Counted from the first letter of the stretch, positions 8,743 through 17,090 are shown. The stretch: 64,000 nt of DNA from UBA2287 sp037442025 (GCA_037442025.1 JBBIRB010000002.1:1-64000), one strand, 5' to 3'. Program-made: numbers and translations. Notes: generated by a model from the sequence alone, not told the origin.

Positions 8743-8773
8743 TTGCCACACCCAAACCCCTTTACTAAATTTG
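8743..8773 (+). promoter_or_regulatory. Promoter of bamA
   Basis: TTG at 8743-8745 and TAAATTTG at 8766-8773, separated by 20 nt, fit the Bacteroidota -33/-7 promoter pattern. The predicted transcript would have a leader of roughly 70 nt before the bamA start. The element lies in the 123-nt gap after uppS. Confidence 0.6.
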
Positions 8774-8848
8774 TCGCACTTTGGCCAAACCATATTGCTT
8801 ACAACAATACGCGCAACCATTGTCCGTTATTGCTGTACTTAATTATTT

Positions 8849-11329
8849 ATGAAAAATAAAACGATGAATAAAACGATATTCGTAATTGCACTTCAACTGT
8901 TTTTAGCAGCCTCCCTCACGTATTCGCAACAACCAACTTTTTCATACAGCAATCCCGAGGATTTTACCATTAAAAGCATTACAGTCTCTGGAATTAAGTT
9001 CCTCGACCCCAATGTAATAATTTCACTTTCCAACCTGTCTCTTGGCGACACCATTAGCATTCCGGGTGAGGATATTACAAAGGCAATTAAGAAGCTGTGG
9101 GACCAAGGCCTTTTCTCAGATGTAAATATTTCTGCCACACGAATTGACGGGAAAGACATATATCTCGACATTTACCTGCAAGAACTCCCACGTATTAGCG
9201 CTCTTGACATAAAAGGGGTCAAAAAAAATGATATTAAAGACATTAAGGAACTTATTAGCCTCAGAATCGGCAGTCAGGCCACCGACAATGTTCTCGACAA
9301 TGCCGTACGCCATATTAAAAAACATTACAGAAGCAAAGGCTACTTAAATGCAAGCGTTGATATTGAACAGGTTAATGACACAATGATTTCAAATGGTGTA
9401 AGAATCACCTTCAATATTGACAGGAAAAACAAAGTAAAAATCAAGAGCATTACATTCGAGGGAAACAACGCCTATTCCGATGCCAGGTTACGTAGAGCCA
9501 TGAAAAAAACCAAACGTAGGGATTGGAATATTTTTAAAGCCTCGAAACTCATTGAAAGCGACTATGACGACGATAAGTTGAAAATTGGTGAATTCTATAA
9601 TGAGCATGGCTACCGCGATGCCCGAATTATTAGCGACTCCATTTTTGTTGTAAACCATAAACGTATTGGAATCCACTTTGTAATTGACGAAGGCAGACAA
9701 TACTTTTATAGAAATATTGCCTGGGTTGGAAATAGCAAACTGCCCGACGAAGCACTAAACGAGCTACTTGGAATAAAACAGGGCGATGTTTACGACAAAA
9801 CGCTTCTCGAAAAGCGGTTGTTTACCGATGAAAACTCCATATCAACCATATACATGGACGATGGCTACCTATTCTTTCAACTCGAACCTACCGAGGTACG
9901 TGCCCAAAACGACTCCATTGATATTGAAATGCGAATTTTCGAGGGCGAACAGGCAACCATTAATAAAATAATTATCGCTGGAAATACAAAAACCCACGAG
10001 CATGTAATTCGGAGGGAATTGTACTCGAAACCTGGCGACCTTTTCAGCAAAACCAATATTACCCGATCCATTAGAGAACTAGCTACCATGGGCCATTTCG
10101 ACCCTGAAAAGCTGGATGTTAAGCCCCTTCCCAACCCAGCCGATGGAACAGTTGATTTAAAGTTTATTTTAGAAGAAAAGGCAAACGACCAGCTGGAAGT
10201 ATCGGGAGGCTGGGGAGGCAACATGTTTGTTGGCACCATTGGCGTTCGCTTTTCCAATTTCTCAATTGGCAGGGTTTTCGAAAGGAAAGCATGGCGACCT
10301 GTTCCTACCGGCGATAGCCAAACCCTGAGCATCAGGGCTCAAACCAATGGGCAGCAGTACCGGGCGGTAAGTATGACCTTTGTTGAACCTTGGCTTGGAG
10401 GGAAAAAACCTACCAATTTTTCGCTCTCACTATACCATACCATCCAGGATAGAAGTAAATTCTTCTTATCGGCCACCCAACAATACATGAAAGTAACTGG
10501 AGGAGCAATAGGATTGGGAACCCGCCTTAAACGGCCCGACGACTATTTTACTCTTCAGCACGAGGTAGGCTTACAAAACTACGTACTTCGCGATTGGGAT
10601 TATTTCATTTTTAAAACAGGAACCTCAAATAACTTAAGTTACAAGGTAACTCTTGGGCGTAATTCGGTTGACCAACTAATTTACCCCCGCCGTGGTTCGA
10701 ACCTGAGCCTTTCGCTACAGTTAACTCCACCATACTCCCTTTTAAGCGGCAAAGATTTTTCAAAAATTACAACCCCAGGAGAAAAATACAAGTGGATTGA
10801 ATACCACAAGTGGTCTGCCCGTATTCAGTGGTACCAAACTATTATCGAAAAACTTGTTCTTCACACAAACGCACAGTTTGGTGCGCTTAGTTACTATAAC
10901 GAGGATATTGGTTACTCTCCTTTCGAGGGCTTCTACTTGGGTGGCGACGGTATGTCGGGCTATAACCTTTACGGTAGGGAAACCATTGGGCTTAGAGGTT
11001 ACACCAATGGCTCGTTAACGCCAACAGTTCAAGGAGTTCAACAAGCAAACATCTATAACAAGTATACCATTGAGTTGCGATACCCCTTAAGCCTTCAGCC
11101 ACAAGCAGCTATATATATTTTAGCATTTGGCGAAGCTGGAAACTCGTGGTACAACATTAAAACCTACAAACCCTTTAATGTTCATAGGTCATTTGGTATT
11201 GGAGCAAGGTTCTTTTTACCTATGATTGGCATGCTGGGAGTTGATTGGGGTTATGGTATCGACAGGGTTCCTGGGTTCGAAAAGGCACACAAAGGTCAGT
11301 TCCACTTCCAAATTGGCATGCCATTTTAA
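8849..11329 (+). CDS. bamA: Outer membrane protein assembly factor BamA
   Basis: BamA is the core of the machine that folds beta-barrel proteins into the outer membrane. The 826-residue protein has a signal peptide (ends LTYSQQ), five successive POTRA domains over roughly residues 40-440 (for example IKSITVSGIKFLD, RISALDIKGVKKND and INKIIIAGNTKTHEHVIRREL), and a C-terminal 16-strand barrel with the YLGGDGMSGYNLYGRETIGLRGY region. It ends in ...FQIGMPF, with the terminal aromatic expected of a barrel signal. A second ATG at codon 6 is an alternative start. Two OmpH/Skp chaperone genes follow. Confidence 0.93.
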   Translation: MKNKTMNKTIFVIALQLFLAASLTYSQQPTFSYSNPEDFTIKSITVSGIKFLDPNVIISLSNLSLGDTISIPGEDITKAIKKLWDQGLFSDVNISATRIDGKDIYLDIYLQELPRISALDIKGVKKNDIKDIKELISLRIGSQATDNVLDNAVRHIKKHYRSKGYLNASVDIEQVNDTMISNGVRITFNIDRKNKVKIKSITFEGNNAYSDARLRRAMKKTKRRDWNIFKASKLIESDYDDDKLKIGEFYNEHGYRDARIISDSIFVVNHKRIGIHFVIDEGRQYFYRNIAWVGNSKLPDEALNELLGIKQGDVYDKTLLEKRLFTDENSISTIYMDDGYLFFQLEPTEVRAQNDSIDIEMRIFEGEQATINKIIIAGNTKTHEHVIRRELYSKPGDLFSKTNITRSIRELATMGHFDPEKLDVKPLPNPADGTVDLKFILEEKANDQLEVSGGWGGNMFVGTIGVRFSNFSIGRVFERKAWRPVPTGDSQTLSIRAQTNGQQYRAVSMTFVEPWLGGKKPTNFSLSLYHTIQDRSKFFLSATQQYMKVTGGAIGLGTRLKRPDDYFTLQHEVGLQNYVLRDWDYFIFKTGTSNNLSYKVTLGRNSVDQLIYPRRGSNLSLSLQLTPPYSLLSGKDFSKITTPGEKYKWIEYHKWSARIQWYQTIIEKLVLHTNAQFGALSYYNEDIGYSPFEGFYLGGDGMSGYNLYGRETIGLRGYTNGSLTPTVQGVQQANIYNKYTIELRYPLSLQPQAAIYILAFGEAGNSWYNIKTYKPFNVHRSFGIGARFFLPMIGMLGVDWGYGIDRVPGFEKAHKGQFHFQIGMPF

Positions 11330-11429
11330 CCCTTTTTAAATATTACCTGCTCTTTTTTTGGCAAGGTTGTTGAAAATAAGCATTCGGTATAAACAGATAA
11401 TTTGAAATAACCTAATAAAATCAAACACC

Positions 11430-11939
11430 ATGAAAAGGATTCTTACCACTACCCTTTTATTGCTTATTGCCATGGCGGGGTTCAGTCAAAAGTTTGCCTT
11501 TGTCGACACGGACTTTATACTCAAAAAAATACCTTCTTATCGATCAGCTCAGGAACAGCTCGACAGGATAGCATCCCAGTACCAAAAAGAGATTGAGGAA
11601 AAATATGCTGAAATCGATAAACTGTACAAAGCATTTCAGGCCGAAAAGGTACTCCTAACCGAAGAAATGAAAAATAAGCGCGAAGAGGATATAATTCAAC
11701 GCGAACGCAGTGTTAAAGACCTACAAATGAAATATTTTGGTCGCGAAGGACTCCTTTTCAAAAAAAGGGAAGAACTTGTTAAGCCATTACAAGATCAAGT
11801 TTTTAATGCAGTGAAGGAAATTGCCACTGAGGGCGGATTTGCCATCATTTTCGACTCAGCCTCCTCACCCAATATGATTTATACAAATCCTCGCTACGAC
11901 AAAAGCGACGAGGTGCTGAAAAAACTTGGTTACAACTAA
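11430..11939 (+). CDS. OmpH/Skp family periplasmic chaperone (first copy)
   Basis: A 169-residue periplasmic chaperone of the OmpH/Skp family, which binds unfolded outer-membrane proteins and delivers them to BamA. It has a signal peptide (ends AMAGFSQ), then the family opening KFAFVDTDFILKKIP, a long charged helical hairpin over about residues 40-115 that would form the tentacles, and a closing IATEGGFAIIFDSASSPNMIY strand region. It follows bamA by 100 nt and is followed by a related copy. Coding sequence near its 3' end also carries a good promoter for that copy. Confidence 0.88.
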   Translation: MKRILTTTLLLLIAMAGFSQKFAFVDTDFILKKIPSYRSAQEQLDRIASQYQKEIEEKYAEIDKLYKAFQAEKVLLTEEMKNKREEDIIQRERSVKDLQMKYFGREGLLFKKREELVKPLQDQVFNAVKEIATEGGFAIIFDSASSPNMIYTNPRYDKSDEVLKKLGYN

Positions 11940-11955
11940 AATTGTTCTATTTTTG
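11926..11955 (+). promoter_or_regulatory. Promoter of the second ompH, overlapping the end of the first
   Basis: TTG at 11926-11928, a 19-nt spacer and TATTTTTG at 11948-11955 match the consensus fully. The -33 box is inside the last codons of the first ompH and the -7 box is just after its stop. The start codon of the second copy is 33 nt downstream. Confidence 0.6.
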
Positions 11956-11988
11956 TGTAGCAAAACTTAACTAAAAACAGCCAATACG

Positions 11989-12507
11989 ATGAAGACCTTT
12001 CTGAAGATTTTTGTAGTTACAGGATTAATCCTGCTTTCGGGCAGCACTTACGCTCAAACCCCTAAATTCGGCCATATTAATGTACAGGAACTTATATCGC
12101 TCATGCCCGAGCGCGACAGCGCTGAAGTTAGGTTAAGGGCCTACGGCAAAGATTTGTCGGAACAAATTGAGCAATTGCAAGTTGAATACAACAATAAGGT
12201 GCAAAATTATTTGCAAAAAAAGGACACTTTTACCCAAGCCATCCGCGAAATGCGCGAAAAGGAAATTAATGAACTCGAACAACGGATTCAGGAGTTCCAA
12301 CAAACTGCTCAACAGGAGTTTCAACGTATGCAGGGTGAACTTATGCGCCCCATAATTGAGAAAGCCGATGCCGCCATTAAAAAAATTGGCAAAGCCAATG
12401 GATTTCTCTACGTATTCGATGTTAGCACCGGCGGAGTGGTATACTTTTCCGAAGCCAGTACTGACATTATGCCTCTTGCTAAAAAAGAACTGAACATTAA
12501 AAAGTAA
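11989..12507 (+). CDS. OmpH/Skp family periplasmic chaperone (second copy)
   Basis: A 172-residue relative of the preceding chaperone: signal peptide ending GSTYAQ, then KFGHINVQELISLMPERDSAE, a long Gln/Glu-rich coiled hairpin (about residues 45-120) and a closing KIGKANGFLYVFDVSTGGVVYFSE region. Family role is holding barrel precursors in the periplasm. The two copies differ enough in sequence to be old duplicates that may form separate trimers or serve different clients (inference). A strong hairpin follows the stop codon. Confidence 0.88.
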   Translation: MKTFLKIFVVTGLILLSGSTYAQTPKFGHINVQELISLMPERDSAEVRLRAYGKDLSEQIEQLQVEYNNKVQNYLQKKDTFTQAIREMREKEINELEQRIQEFQQTAQQEFQRMQGELMRPIIEKADAAIKKIGKANGFLYVFDVSTGGVVYFSEASTDIMPLAKKELNIKK

Positions 12508-12522
12508 ACATATTTTTAATAT

Positions 12523-12559
12523 CAAGCAGCTCAATTGTCCGTGGCAATTGAGCTGCTTG
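12523..12559 (+). terminator. Hairpin terminator after the ompH pair
   Basis: A 15-bp perfect stem (arms 12523-12537 and 12545-12559) with a 7-nt loop starts 16 nt after the second ompH stop. There is no long T-run after it, so it may work by stem strength or mark a processed 3' end. The unresolved gap begins 9 nt downstream. Confidence 0.65.
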
Positions 12560-12567
12560 CATAATGG

Positions 12568-12667
12568 NNNNNNNNNNNNNNNNNNNNNNNNNNNNNNNNN
12601 NNNNNNNNNNNNNNNNNNNNNNNNNNNNNNNNNNNNNNNNNNNNNNNNNNNNNNNNNNNNNNNNNNN
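12568..12667. other. Assembly gap of 100 N
   Basis: Exactly 100 unknown bases, the usual placeholder for a gap of unknown size. The following murI fragment lacks its first ~85-100 residues, so the real gap is probably at least about 250 nt. Confidence 0.95.
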
Positions 12668-13245
12668 ACCTTAGAGCTAACTACAATATACCATTTGTGG
12701 GCATGGAGCCCGCTATTAAGCCTGCGGCACTTGGGACAAAAACCCGTTCGGTTGGTGTGCTAGCTACGGCAGGCACTTTTAACGGAAAACTATACAGGGA
12801 AACAAGCCAGAAATTCGCAGCCCATGTTAAGGTAAACTACCAAGTTGGAGAAGGCTTAGTAGAACTGGTTGAGCAGGGCAAGGCCAATACCTCTGAAGCA
12901 AAAGCCCTTCTCATGAACTACATTCAACCCATGCTCGACGAAAACATTGATCACCTTGTGCTGGGTTGTACGCACTACCCCTTTTTTATACCTGTGCTAA
13001 ATGAAATACTACCCTCTCATATAAAAGTAATAGATCCGGCACCTGCTGTAGCACAACAAGCAGTTAGAGTAATGGAGCATATGGGAAATCTACAACTTGT
13101 ATCAAAACTTTCAATCAGATTTTATTCAAGTGGTGATAATGATACGTTAAAAAAAATTGCTCAAGAAATTGATGATATTAGATTAAATGCAAACAATCAA
13201 AACTTCATAGGTAATTTTAATTGCGATGCAACAAAGGCTATATAA
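12668..13245 (+). CDS. murI: Glutamate racemase, N-terminus lost in assembly gap
   Basis: MurI converts L- to D-glutamate for peptidoglycan. The reading frame is open from the gap edge (first full codon at 12670) and gives about 191 residues beginning LRANYNIPFVGMEPAIKPA, a conserved internal segment of the family, so this is a truncated view and not a complete gene. The second catalytic cysteine is present in LVLGCTHYPFF; the first, in the CNT motif, would lie in the gap. The C-terminus is complete and followed by a strong bidirectional-type hairpin. A GTG at 12697 can start a shorter reading frame but would begin mid-domain. MurI fits the envelope gene run before it. Confidence 0.88.
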
Positions 13246-13548
13246 ATTTATTCGTGTTAGTTAAAGGCCACATTGCATTATTGTAACTATTCATTTTGCA
13301 TGTTGTTAAAACAGAGGGGTTTATTGAAATTCGCTTCAATAAACCCCTCTGCTTTCAGGGATAATAAAGATTACAAACCCTTTTTTCCAACAATTTTTGG
13401 CACTATGCCTAATATTTAACTAAAGCCTCTCCCTATCAGGGTTTATTAATGGGCACTCGCGCCTAAGAAAGACCCACGCAAACCGGAATTAGTTGTAGAC
13501 AAACCGATGCTATGTACAACGAAGTTTCAAACTGAGTTTGGTGTGCAA
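13246..13548. other. 303-nt intergenic region between convergent genes
   Basis: It contains the 17-bp hairpin described separately at 13312-13351. The remaining ~200 nt up to the porin gene hold no convincing reading frame, RNA gene or promoter. The only pattern noted is a 10-nt string at 13433-13442 that recurs inverted at 16386-16395. Confidence 0.7.
13312..13351. terminator. Bidirectional hairpin terminator between murI and the porin gene
   Basis: A perfect 17-bp stem (13312-13328 and 13335-13351) with a 6-nt loop lies between convergent genes, 66 nt after the murI stop. It has a short T-rich tail on one side only. Position and stem strength make it a terminator candidate for murI and perhaps for the opposite gene. 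Confidence 0.7.
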
Positions 13549-14862
13549 CTAACCTTTTGAATTAAAGAAGTTCGGTTTTATCGTTAACATGATCCATCCC
13601 CAATATGTGTGAGTGCTATTTCCTTTTCCCACACCTTTAAGTATTTCAAGCGATTCGGACGGAATTAAAAACGAGAAGCCCGTTCTTATAGCAGCCCCCT
13701 TAAACAATTCGTGTGAGTATATTATATCAACCTCACTGCCTAAATTTTTATTTAAAGCCTTAAAACCGCTTGTAAAAGTAGGATCAGCATAATTTGATGT
13801 TAATCTAAAAAAATGATAGTCTAAAAGCAACGTCCCCTTGGCACCAAGTGTGTATTTAAATTTTAAATATAAATCACTTAAACCACCATCATCCATTGGA
13901 TCGCCCGAAAACATGAACTGATTCATATTACCATAAAATTTGTAGCGGGCACCATACATTATATCGAAAGTATGATCTTTTGCATTGTAACTTGGATTGG
14001 TATTAGAAGCATCGTGCCCCGAAAAATAATCAACACCGCCGGTAATATTTAACTTTTCGCCCGCTGAAACGGTCAAATCAATACCCGCAAAGTATGCGGA
14101 AATTTCCTGCCCTTTTTTGTTTTTTCCATTTTGATAATAGAGCCTTGGAGATAGTTCTACACTACCAAAATCGTAATATAGGTTGGAACCATACGTTCCC
14201 GTCATATAAATAGTGGATGTAGTTCCTTCTTTTTGATATCCTGTTCCAATTGCTATAAGTGTTATTTTTAATTTCTCAGTTAACTTTTTGTCAAAATGAG
14301 CAAAATTCAGAGTCTTAATCCTATTTTTGTCTGTATGGAAATCATTCCCAAAAATATTCTCCGATCTGTTATTTAATGATAATCCAAGATCAAAACGCCA
14401 CGAACTCATTTGCTTTTTATATACTAGTGCATCATAAGTTAATCCACTTTGTACCCAGTCGCGGGTGCTTAGTATTCTTTGATCATCGTAAGAAAGTTCT
14501 TGCCTTCCAATTCTAACGGATGATGATTGCGATGTTTTCATTTCAATCCACGATTCATAAACATCAATTCCCTTGGTGCTTCCATAGGAACCTGTACTAT
14601 TGTAAATATTATCATCACCCCAAACATTAATATTTTGCAGTGTTAATTTGGATTTAAATTGGTCATTGGTGAAACCAAATGTTATTCGGCTCCGCTGGCT
14701 TATAAAAAACGCAGCATCCGAATCTGCTACGGGTAATCTGCCAAATCCATGGCGAGCTTCGCCCCTGGTTCTGAATTCCCCATTTACTGTAAACTGGCCA
14801 AATACATAATGAGCGGAGATTAATAGTAAAAATCCGGTAAAAAAAATTCTTGAGAGCTTCAT
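13549..14862 (-). CDS. Alginate-export-like outer membrane porin
   Basis: A 437-residue outer-membrane protein with a signal peptide (ends AHYVFGQ) and a single large beta-barrel. The sequence style matches the alginate export family (PF13372 type): FTVNGEFRTRGEARHG, then FFISQRSRITFGF, a VRIGRQELSYDDQRIL segment, and many paired strands such as GAKGTLLLDYHFFRLT. The last strand ends MLTIKPNFFNSKG. In Bacteroidota such porins are often not linked to alginate, so the substrate is unknown. The gene is alone, convergent with murI, with a 447-nt upstream region. It opens a stretch of accessory genes in an otherwise conserved neighbourhood. Confidence 0.75.
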   Translation of the reverse strand: MKLSRIFFTGFLLLISAHYVFGQFTVNGEFRTRGEARHGFGRLPVADSDAAFFISQRSRITFGFTNDQFKSKLTLQNINVWGDDNIYNSTGSYGSTKGIDVYESWIEMKTSQSSSVRIGRQELSYDDQRILSTRDWVQSGLTYDALVYKKQMSSWRFDLGLSLNNRSENIFGNDFHTDKNRIKTLNFAHFDKKLTEKLKITLIAIGTGYQKEGTTSTIYMTGTYGSNLYYDFGSVELSPRLYYQNGKNKKGQEISAYFAGIDLTVSAGEKLNITGGVDYFSGHDASNTNPSYNAKDHTFDIMYGARYKFYGNMNQFMFSGDPMDDGGLSDLYLKFKYTLGAKGTLLLDYHFFRLTSNYADPTFTSGFKALNKNLGSEVDIIYSHELFKGAAIRTGFSFLIPSESLEILKGVGKGNSTHTYWGWIMLTIKPNFFNSKG

Positions 14863-15309
14863 ATTTTCAAAATTTTATAAAATTAAACAGTTGATCCGTT
14901 TTAGCTACTAGGTGTTTTATTATTCGAATTCACGTTTTGACTCAATTATTACTTCAAGTAGAAAGGAAAGCAAAATGAAATTCTGGCAATAGTGCTTTGA
15001 TAGAAAGTGGTTGTGATTGTCACAAATTAGCATGTGCTGAGACATTGATTAACCTGTGGATTTATTCTCTACTTTTAGGCAAAAAATTATTCTGACTTAC
15101 TTTGAAAAATTTTTCAAATATAAAACATAGAACTGTTTCCTGAAAGCATGATAAATTCTAACAAATGGAGTATTCCAACTTAAATTATGACACTTTCTAC
15201 CTATGCCCTCGGAAATTTTAAAACCCGGTTTAAACATTAGTTTTTTTAAACCCTAATGTTTAAACCGGGTTGAGTTTTTAAATTTTCAAAATCGCTTCCT
15301 TTCTGGTAA
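14863..15309. other. 447-nt AT-rich intergenic region
   Basis: This lies upstream of the porin gene and downstream of the DUF302 gene, both on the minus strand. It contains the 19-bp hairpin at 15222-15271 and, on the minus strand, one isolated TATATTTG (complement of 15115-15122) that could be a distant promoter of the porin gene but has no -33 box. No reading frame or RNA gene is apparent. Confidence 0.6.
15222..15271 (-). terminator. Hairpin terminator of the DUF302 gene
   Basis: Perfect 19-bp arms (15222-15240 and 15253-15271) enclose a 12-nt loop, 39 nt beyond the DUF302 stop codon. Read on the minus strand the stem is followed by a T/A-rich stretch. It is the longest perfect stem noticed in the window. 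Confidence 0.7.
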
Positions 15310-15792
15310 CTATTTCAGCAATTTTTTGATAAAAACTTCTGTTTCGCCAGCCGCTTTCTGCATCACCTCTTCAATTAAACCACCAAAGGGCTTTGCCATT
15401 AGCTTTGAATTCATCCGGGTTATATATGTTTTTCCGTTTGATTTTTCGTATATAGCTACCCTACAAGGCATTAGAGGGGACACTATGCGCTCATCATCTT
15501 TTTCTAAAATTAATGCCGAATATTTTGATGAACACAATTCGTAAATTTTTACAGCTCTGACATTGTGACCAAAACCTTCCAAAACCTTTTGCATATCGTG
15601 AATTCCGGCTACCTTCCAATTTGCGGCTTTAACCTCTGCCTCAAATTCTTCAACTGTTTTATCAAAAGTATATTTACTTTCATCCTCCATCATCATAAGC
15701 GATGGGGCACTTATAAAAATAATTACCCCCGTTAATAAAAGTCCTGCAATAAAACTTCCAATCCCGATTAAAACATTTGTTCTCATAATCAT
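15310..15792 (-). CDS. Membrane-anchored DUF302 domain protein
   Basis: The protein has one N-terminal membrane helix (NVLIGIGSFIAGLLLTGVII) followed by a DUF302 domain: a TFDKTVEEFEAEVKAANWKV helix region, a CSSKYSALILEKDDERIVS strand region and a SPLMPCRVAIYEK segment. DUF302 has no established activity and is often seen near redox or metal genes. I chose the ATG at 15790-15792 (160 residues; another ATG is two codons later). The longer reading frame begins with a GTG at 15840 that would lie almost at the predicted transcription start. The gene is divergent from a MarR regulator and its promoter carries a perfect palindrome, so repression by that regulator is likely (inference). Confidence 0.8.
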   Translation of the reverse strand: MIMRTNVLIGIGSFIAGLLLTGVIIFISAPSLMMMEDESKYTFDKTVEEFEAEVKAANWKVAGIHDMQKVLEGFGHNVRAVKIYELCSSKYSALILEKDDERIVSPLMPCRVAIYEKSNGKTYITRMNSKLMAKPFGGLIEEVMQKAAGETEVFIKKLLK

Positions 15793-15853
15793 TAATTTTA
15801 ATTGTTTATATTTGTTGTTAACATTATATGCTAGCCGCACATATTTACACCCG

Positions 15854-15883
15854 CAAATATATGCATATTTACATATCTAACAA
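15854..15883 (-). promoter_or_regulatory. Promoter of the DUF302 gene
   Basis: On the minus strand TTG (complement of 15881-15883), a 19-nt spacer and TATATTTG (complement of 15854-15861) match the Bacteroidota promoter consensus. The predicted start of transcription is near 15846, giving a leader of about 55 nt before the chosen ATG. Confidence 0.65.
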
Positions 15884-15894
15884 TGTAGATATGT
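15871..15894. promoter_or_regulatory. Palindromic operator, probable MarR binding site
   Basis: A perfect 9-bp inverted repeat, ACATATCTA (15871-15879) and TAGATATGT (15886-15894), with a 6-nt centre. The 24-bp size is usual for MarR dimers. The centre covers the -33 box of the DUF302 promoter, and the site is 46 nt before the chosen start of the marR gene, so binding could repress both directions. Confidence 0.6.
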
Positions 15895-15940
15895 GATTTT
15901 TTTAAAAATATTTTTTTATCATCCTGTAATCTTGTGCATT

Positions 15941-16351
15941 ATGAATGAAACAATTTTTGATTTACTAGACTATTTAAGGGAAAAAAGCGAGGTTTACGAC
16001 CTAGCAATTCGAAAAAAGTATAACCTAAACGAATCAGATTACTTTTTTTTTATTGCGCTTAAAAAGTGTGACTGTATTAACAGCTGCATAATGGCAAAGG
16101 GTATGGGTATATCACTGTCGAGGGTAAGCAGGATTATAGATAACCTTGTAAAAAAAGGGCTGCTGTTTAGAACTACCGATGAAAAAGATCGGCGGTCAAT
16201 AAAAGTTAAACTCTCCCCCTCAGGAGTCCAACTATTAATAAAAATTAATACTGAACGAAGTAACGCTGAATCCAAGTTGTTTCAACAGTTGGATCAAGCA
16301 AACGTTAAAACCATAAAACAATCCGTTCAAAAACTAATTGATTTGCTATAG
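15941..16351 (+). CDS. MarR family transcriptional regulator
   Basis: A winged-helix regulator of MarR type. From the ATG at 15941 it is 136 residues; an upstream in-frame start at 15893 would add 16 hydrophobic residues and run into the operator, so it is rejected. The recognition region is GISLSRVSRIIDNLVKKG, followed by the wing with the family signature DEKDRRSIKVKLSPSG. A CDCINSC cluster (Cys43, Cys45, Cys49) precedes the helix-turn-helix and could sense oxidants or metal (inference). The gene is divergent from the DUF302 gene with a palindrome between, the classical arrangement for a MarR regulator and its target. Confidence 0.85.
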   Translation: MNETIFDLLDYLREKSEVYDLAIRKKYNLNESDYFFFIALKKCDCINSCIMAKGMGISLSRVSRIIDNLVKKGLLFRTTDEKDRRSIKVKLSPSGVQLLIKINTERSNAESKLFQQLDQANVKTIKQSVQKLIDLL

Positions 16352-16545
16352 AGGTATATGATTAAAAGTCTCTTCTTTTACACCTACCCTGATAGCATAT
16401 GCTTGAAGCAGTGCGTATGTGTTTGACGCATAAAACCATACAGTAGCCGAGTTTCAAATGGGTAGTTTCGGGGGGGCGGTATAGGTACAGCCTTTTAGCA
16501 TTTGAACAGCTCAGTAACAGCCTCAGCCTAATTGGGGTTCTTGTT

Positions 16546-17076
16546 TCATCTGCTTATATTATCATCCTTATACCAACCACTATAGATTAAATAGCTAAGT
16601 GCAATGCGCTCATTCAGGTTGCGAGCCTGCTCGGAATCAACTTTTTTAACAAACTTAGCTGGGCTTCCTGCATAAAGGCATCCGGGCTCAATAACCATAT
16701 CGTTAAGAACAACCGAATTTGCGGCAATTATAGCTCCCTCGCCAATTATTGCATTATCGAGAATAACCGAGCCAATGCCAATTAAACACCCCCGCTTTAG
16801 CGTTGCACCGTGAATACATGCATTATGTGCAATGGTAACATCGTCTTCAATAACGCTAACCGATTTCTGGTAGGTTGTATGAATAACTGCATTATCCTGA
16901 ACGTTTACCCTGTTGCCCAGTCGAATTGAATTAACATCGCCACGTAAAACAGCACCATACCATATGCTGCAGTCGTTGCCCATTTCCACGTCGCCAATCA
17001 GAACGGCGGTTTCAGCCAGAAAGCAATTTTCACCAACCCCTGGGGTAATGCCTTTCAAATTTCGTATAATAGCCAT
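16546..17076 (-). CDS. Gamma-carbonic-anhydrase-like hexapeptide-repeat protein
   Basis: A 176-residue left-handed beta-helix protein built of hexapeptide repeats (IGDVEMGNDCSIWYGAVLRG, IGIGSVILDNAIIGEGAIIA). It has the layout of the gamma-carbonic anhydrase family (YrdA/PaaY type), with the His residues expected for metal binding in AVIHTTY and in AHNACIHGA, so a metal site looks intact. Many members of this group have weak or no carbonic anhydrase activity. The gene is divergent from korA. The 194 nt after its stop, before the marR end, show no gene. Confidence 0.88.
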   Translation of the reverse strand: MAIIRNLKGITPGVGENCFLAETAVLIGDVEMGNDCSIWYGAVLRGDVNSIRLGNRVNVQDNAVIHTTYQKSVSVIEDDVTIAHNACIHGATLKRGCLIGIGSVILDNAIIGEGAIIAANSVVLNDMVIEPGCLYAGSPAKFVKKVDSEQARNLNERIALSYLIYSGWYKDDNISR

Positions 17077-17090
17077 AGCTGTTTTTTCGG

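Noticed and set aside
9877..10332. Minus-strand reading frame of 151 codons inside bamA
   Set aside because: Antisense to a fully supported bamA; no independent support.
15793..15840. Longer GTG-initiated N-terminus of the DUF302 protein
   Set aside because: The GTG lies only a few nt after the predicted transcription start and adds a non-conserved polar stretch before the membrane helix.
15927..15934. TAATCTTG as a possible -7 element of marR
   Set aside because: It ends 6 nt before the chosen ATG, which would make the transcript leaderless, and it deviates from the consensus.
13433..16395. Ten-nt string at 13433-13442 found inverted at 16386-16395, flanking the accessory island
   Set aside because: A 10-nt match between two intergenic regions of this size is easily due to chance, and no target-site duplication or transposase is present. 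Not called as element ends.
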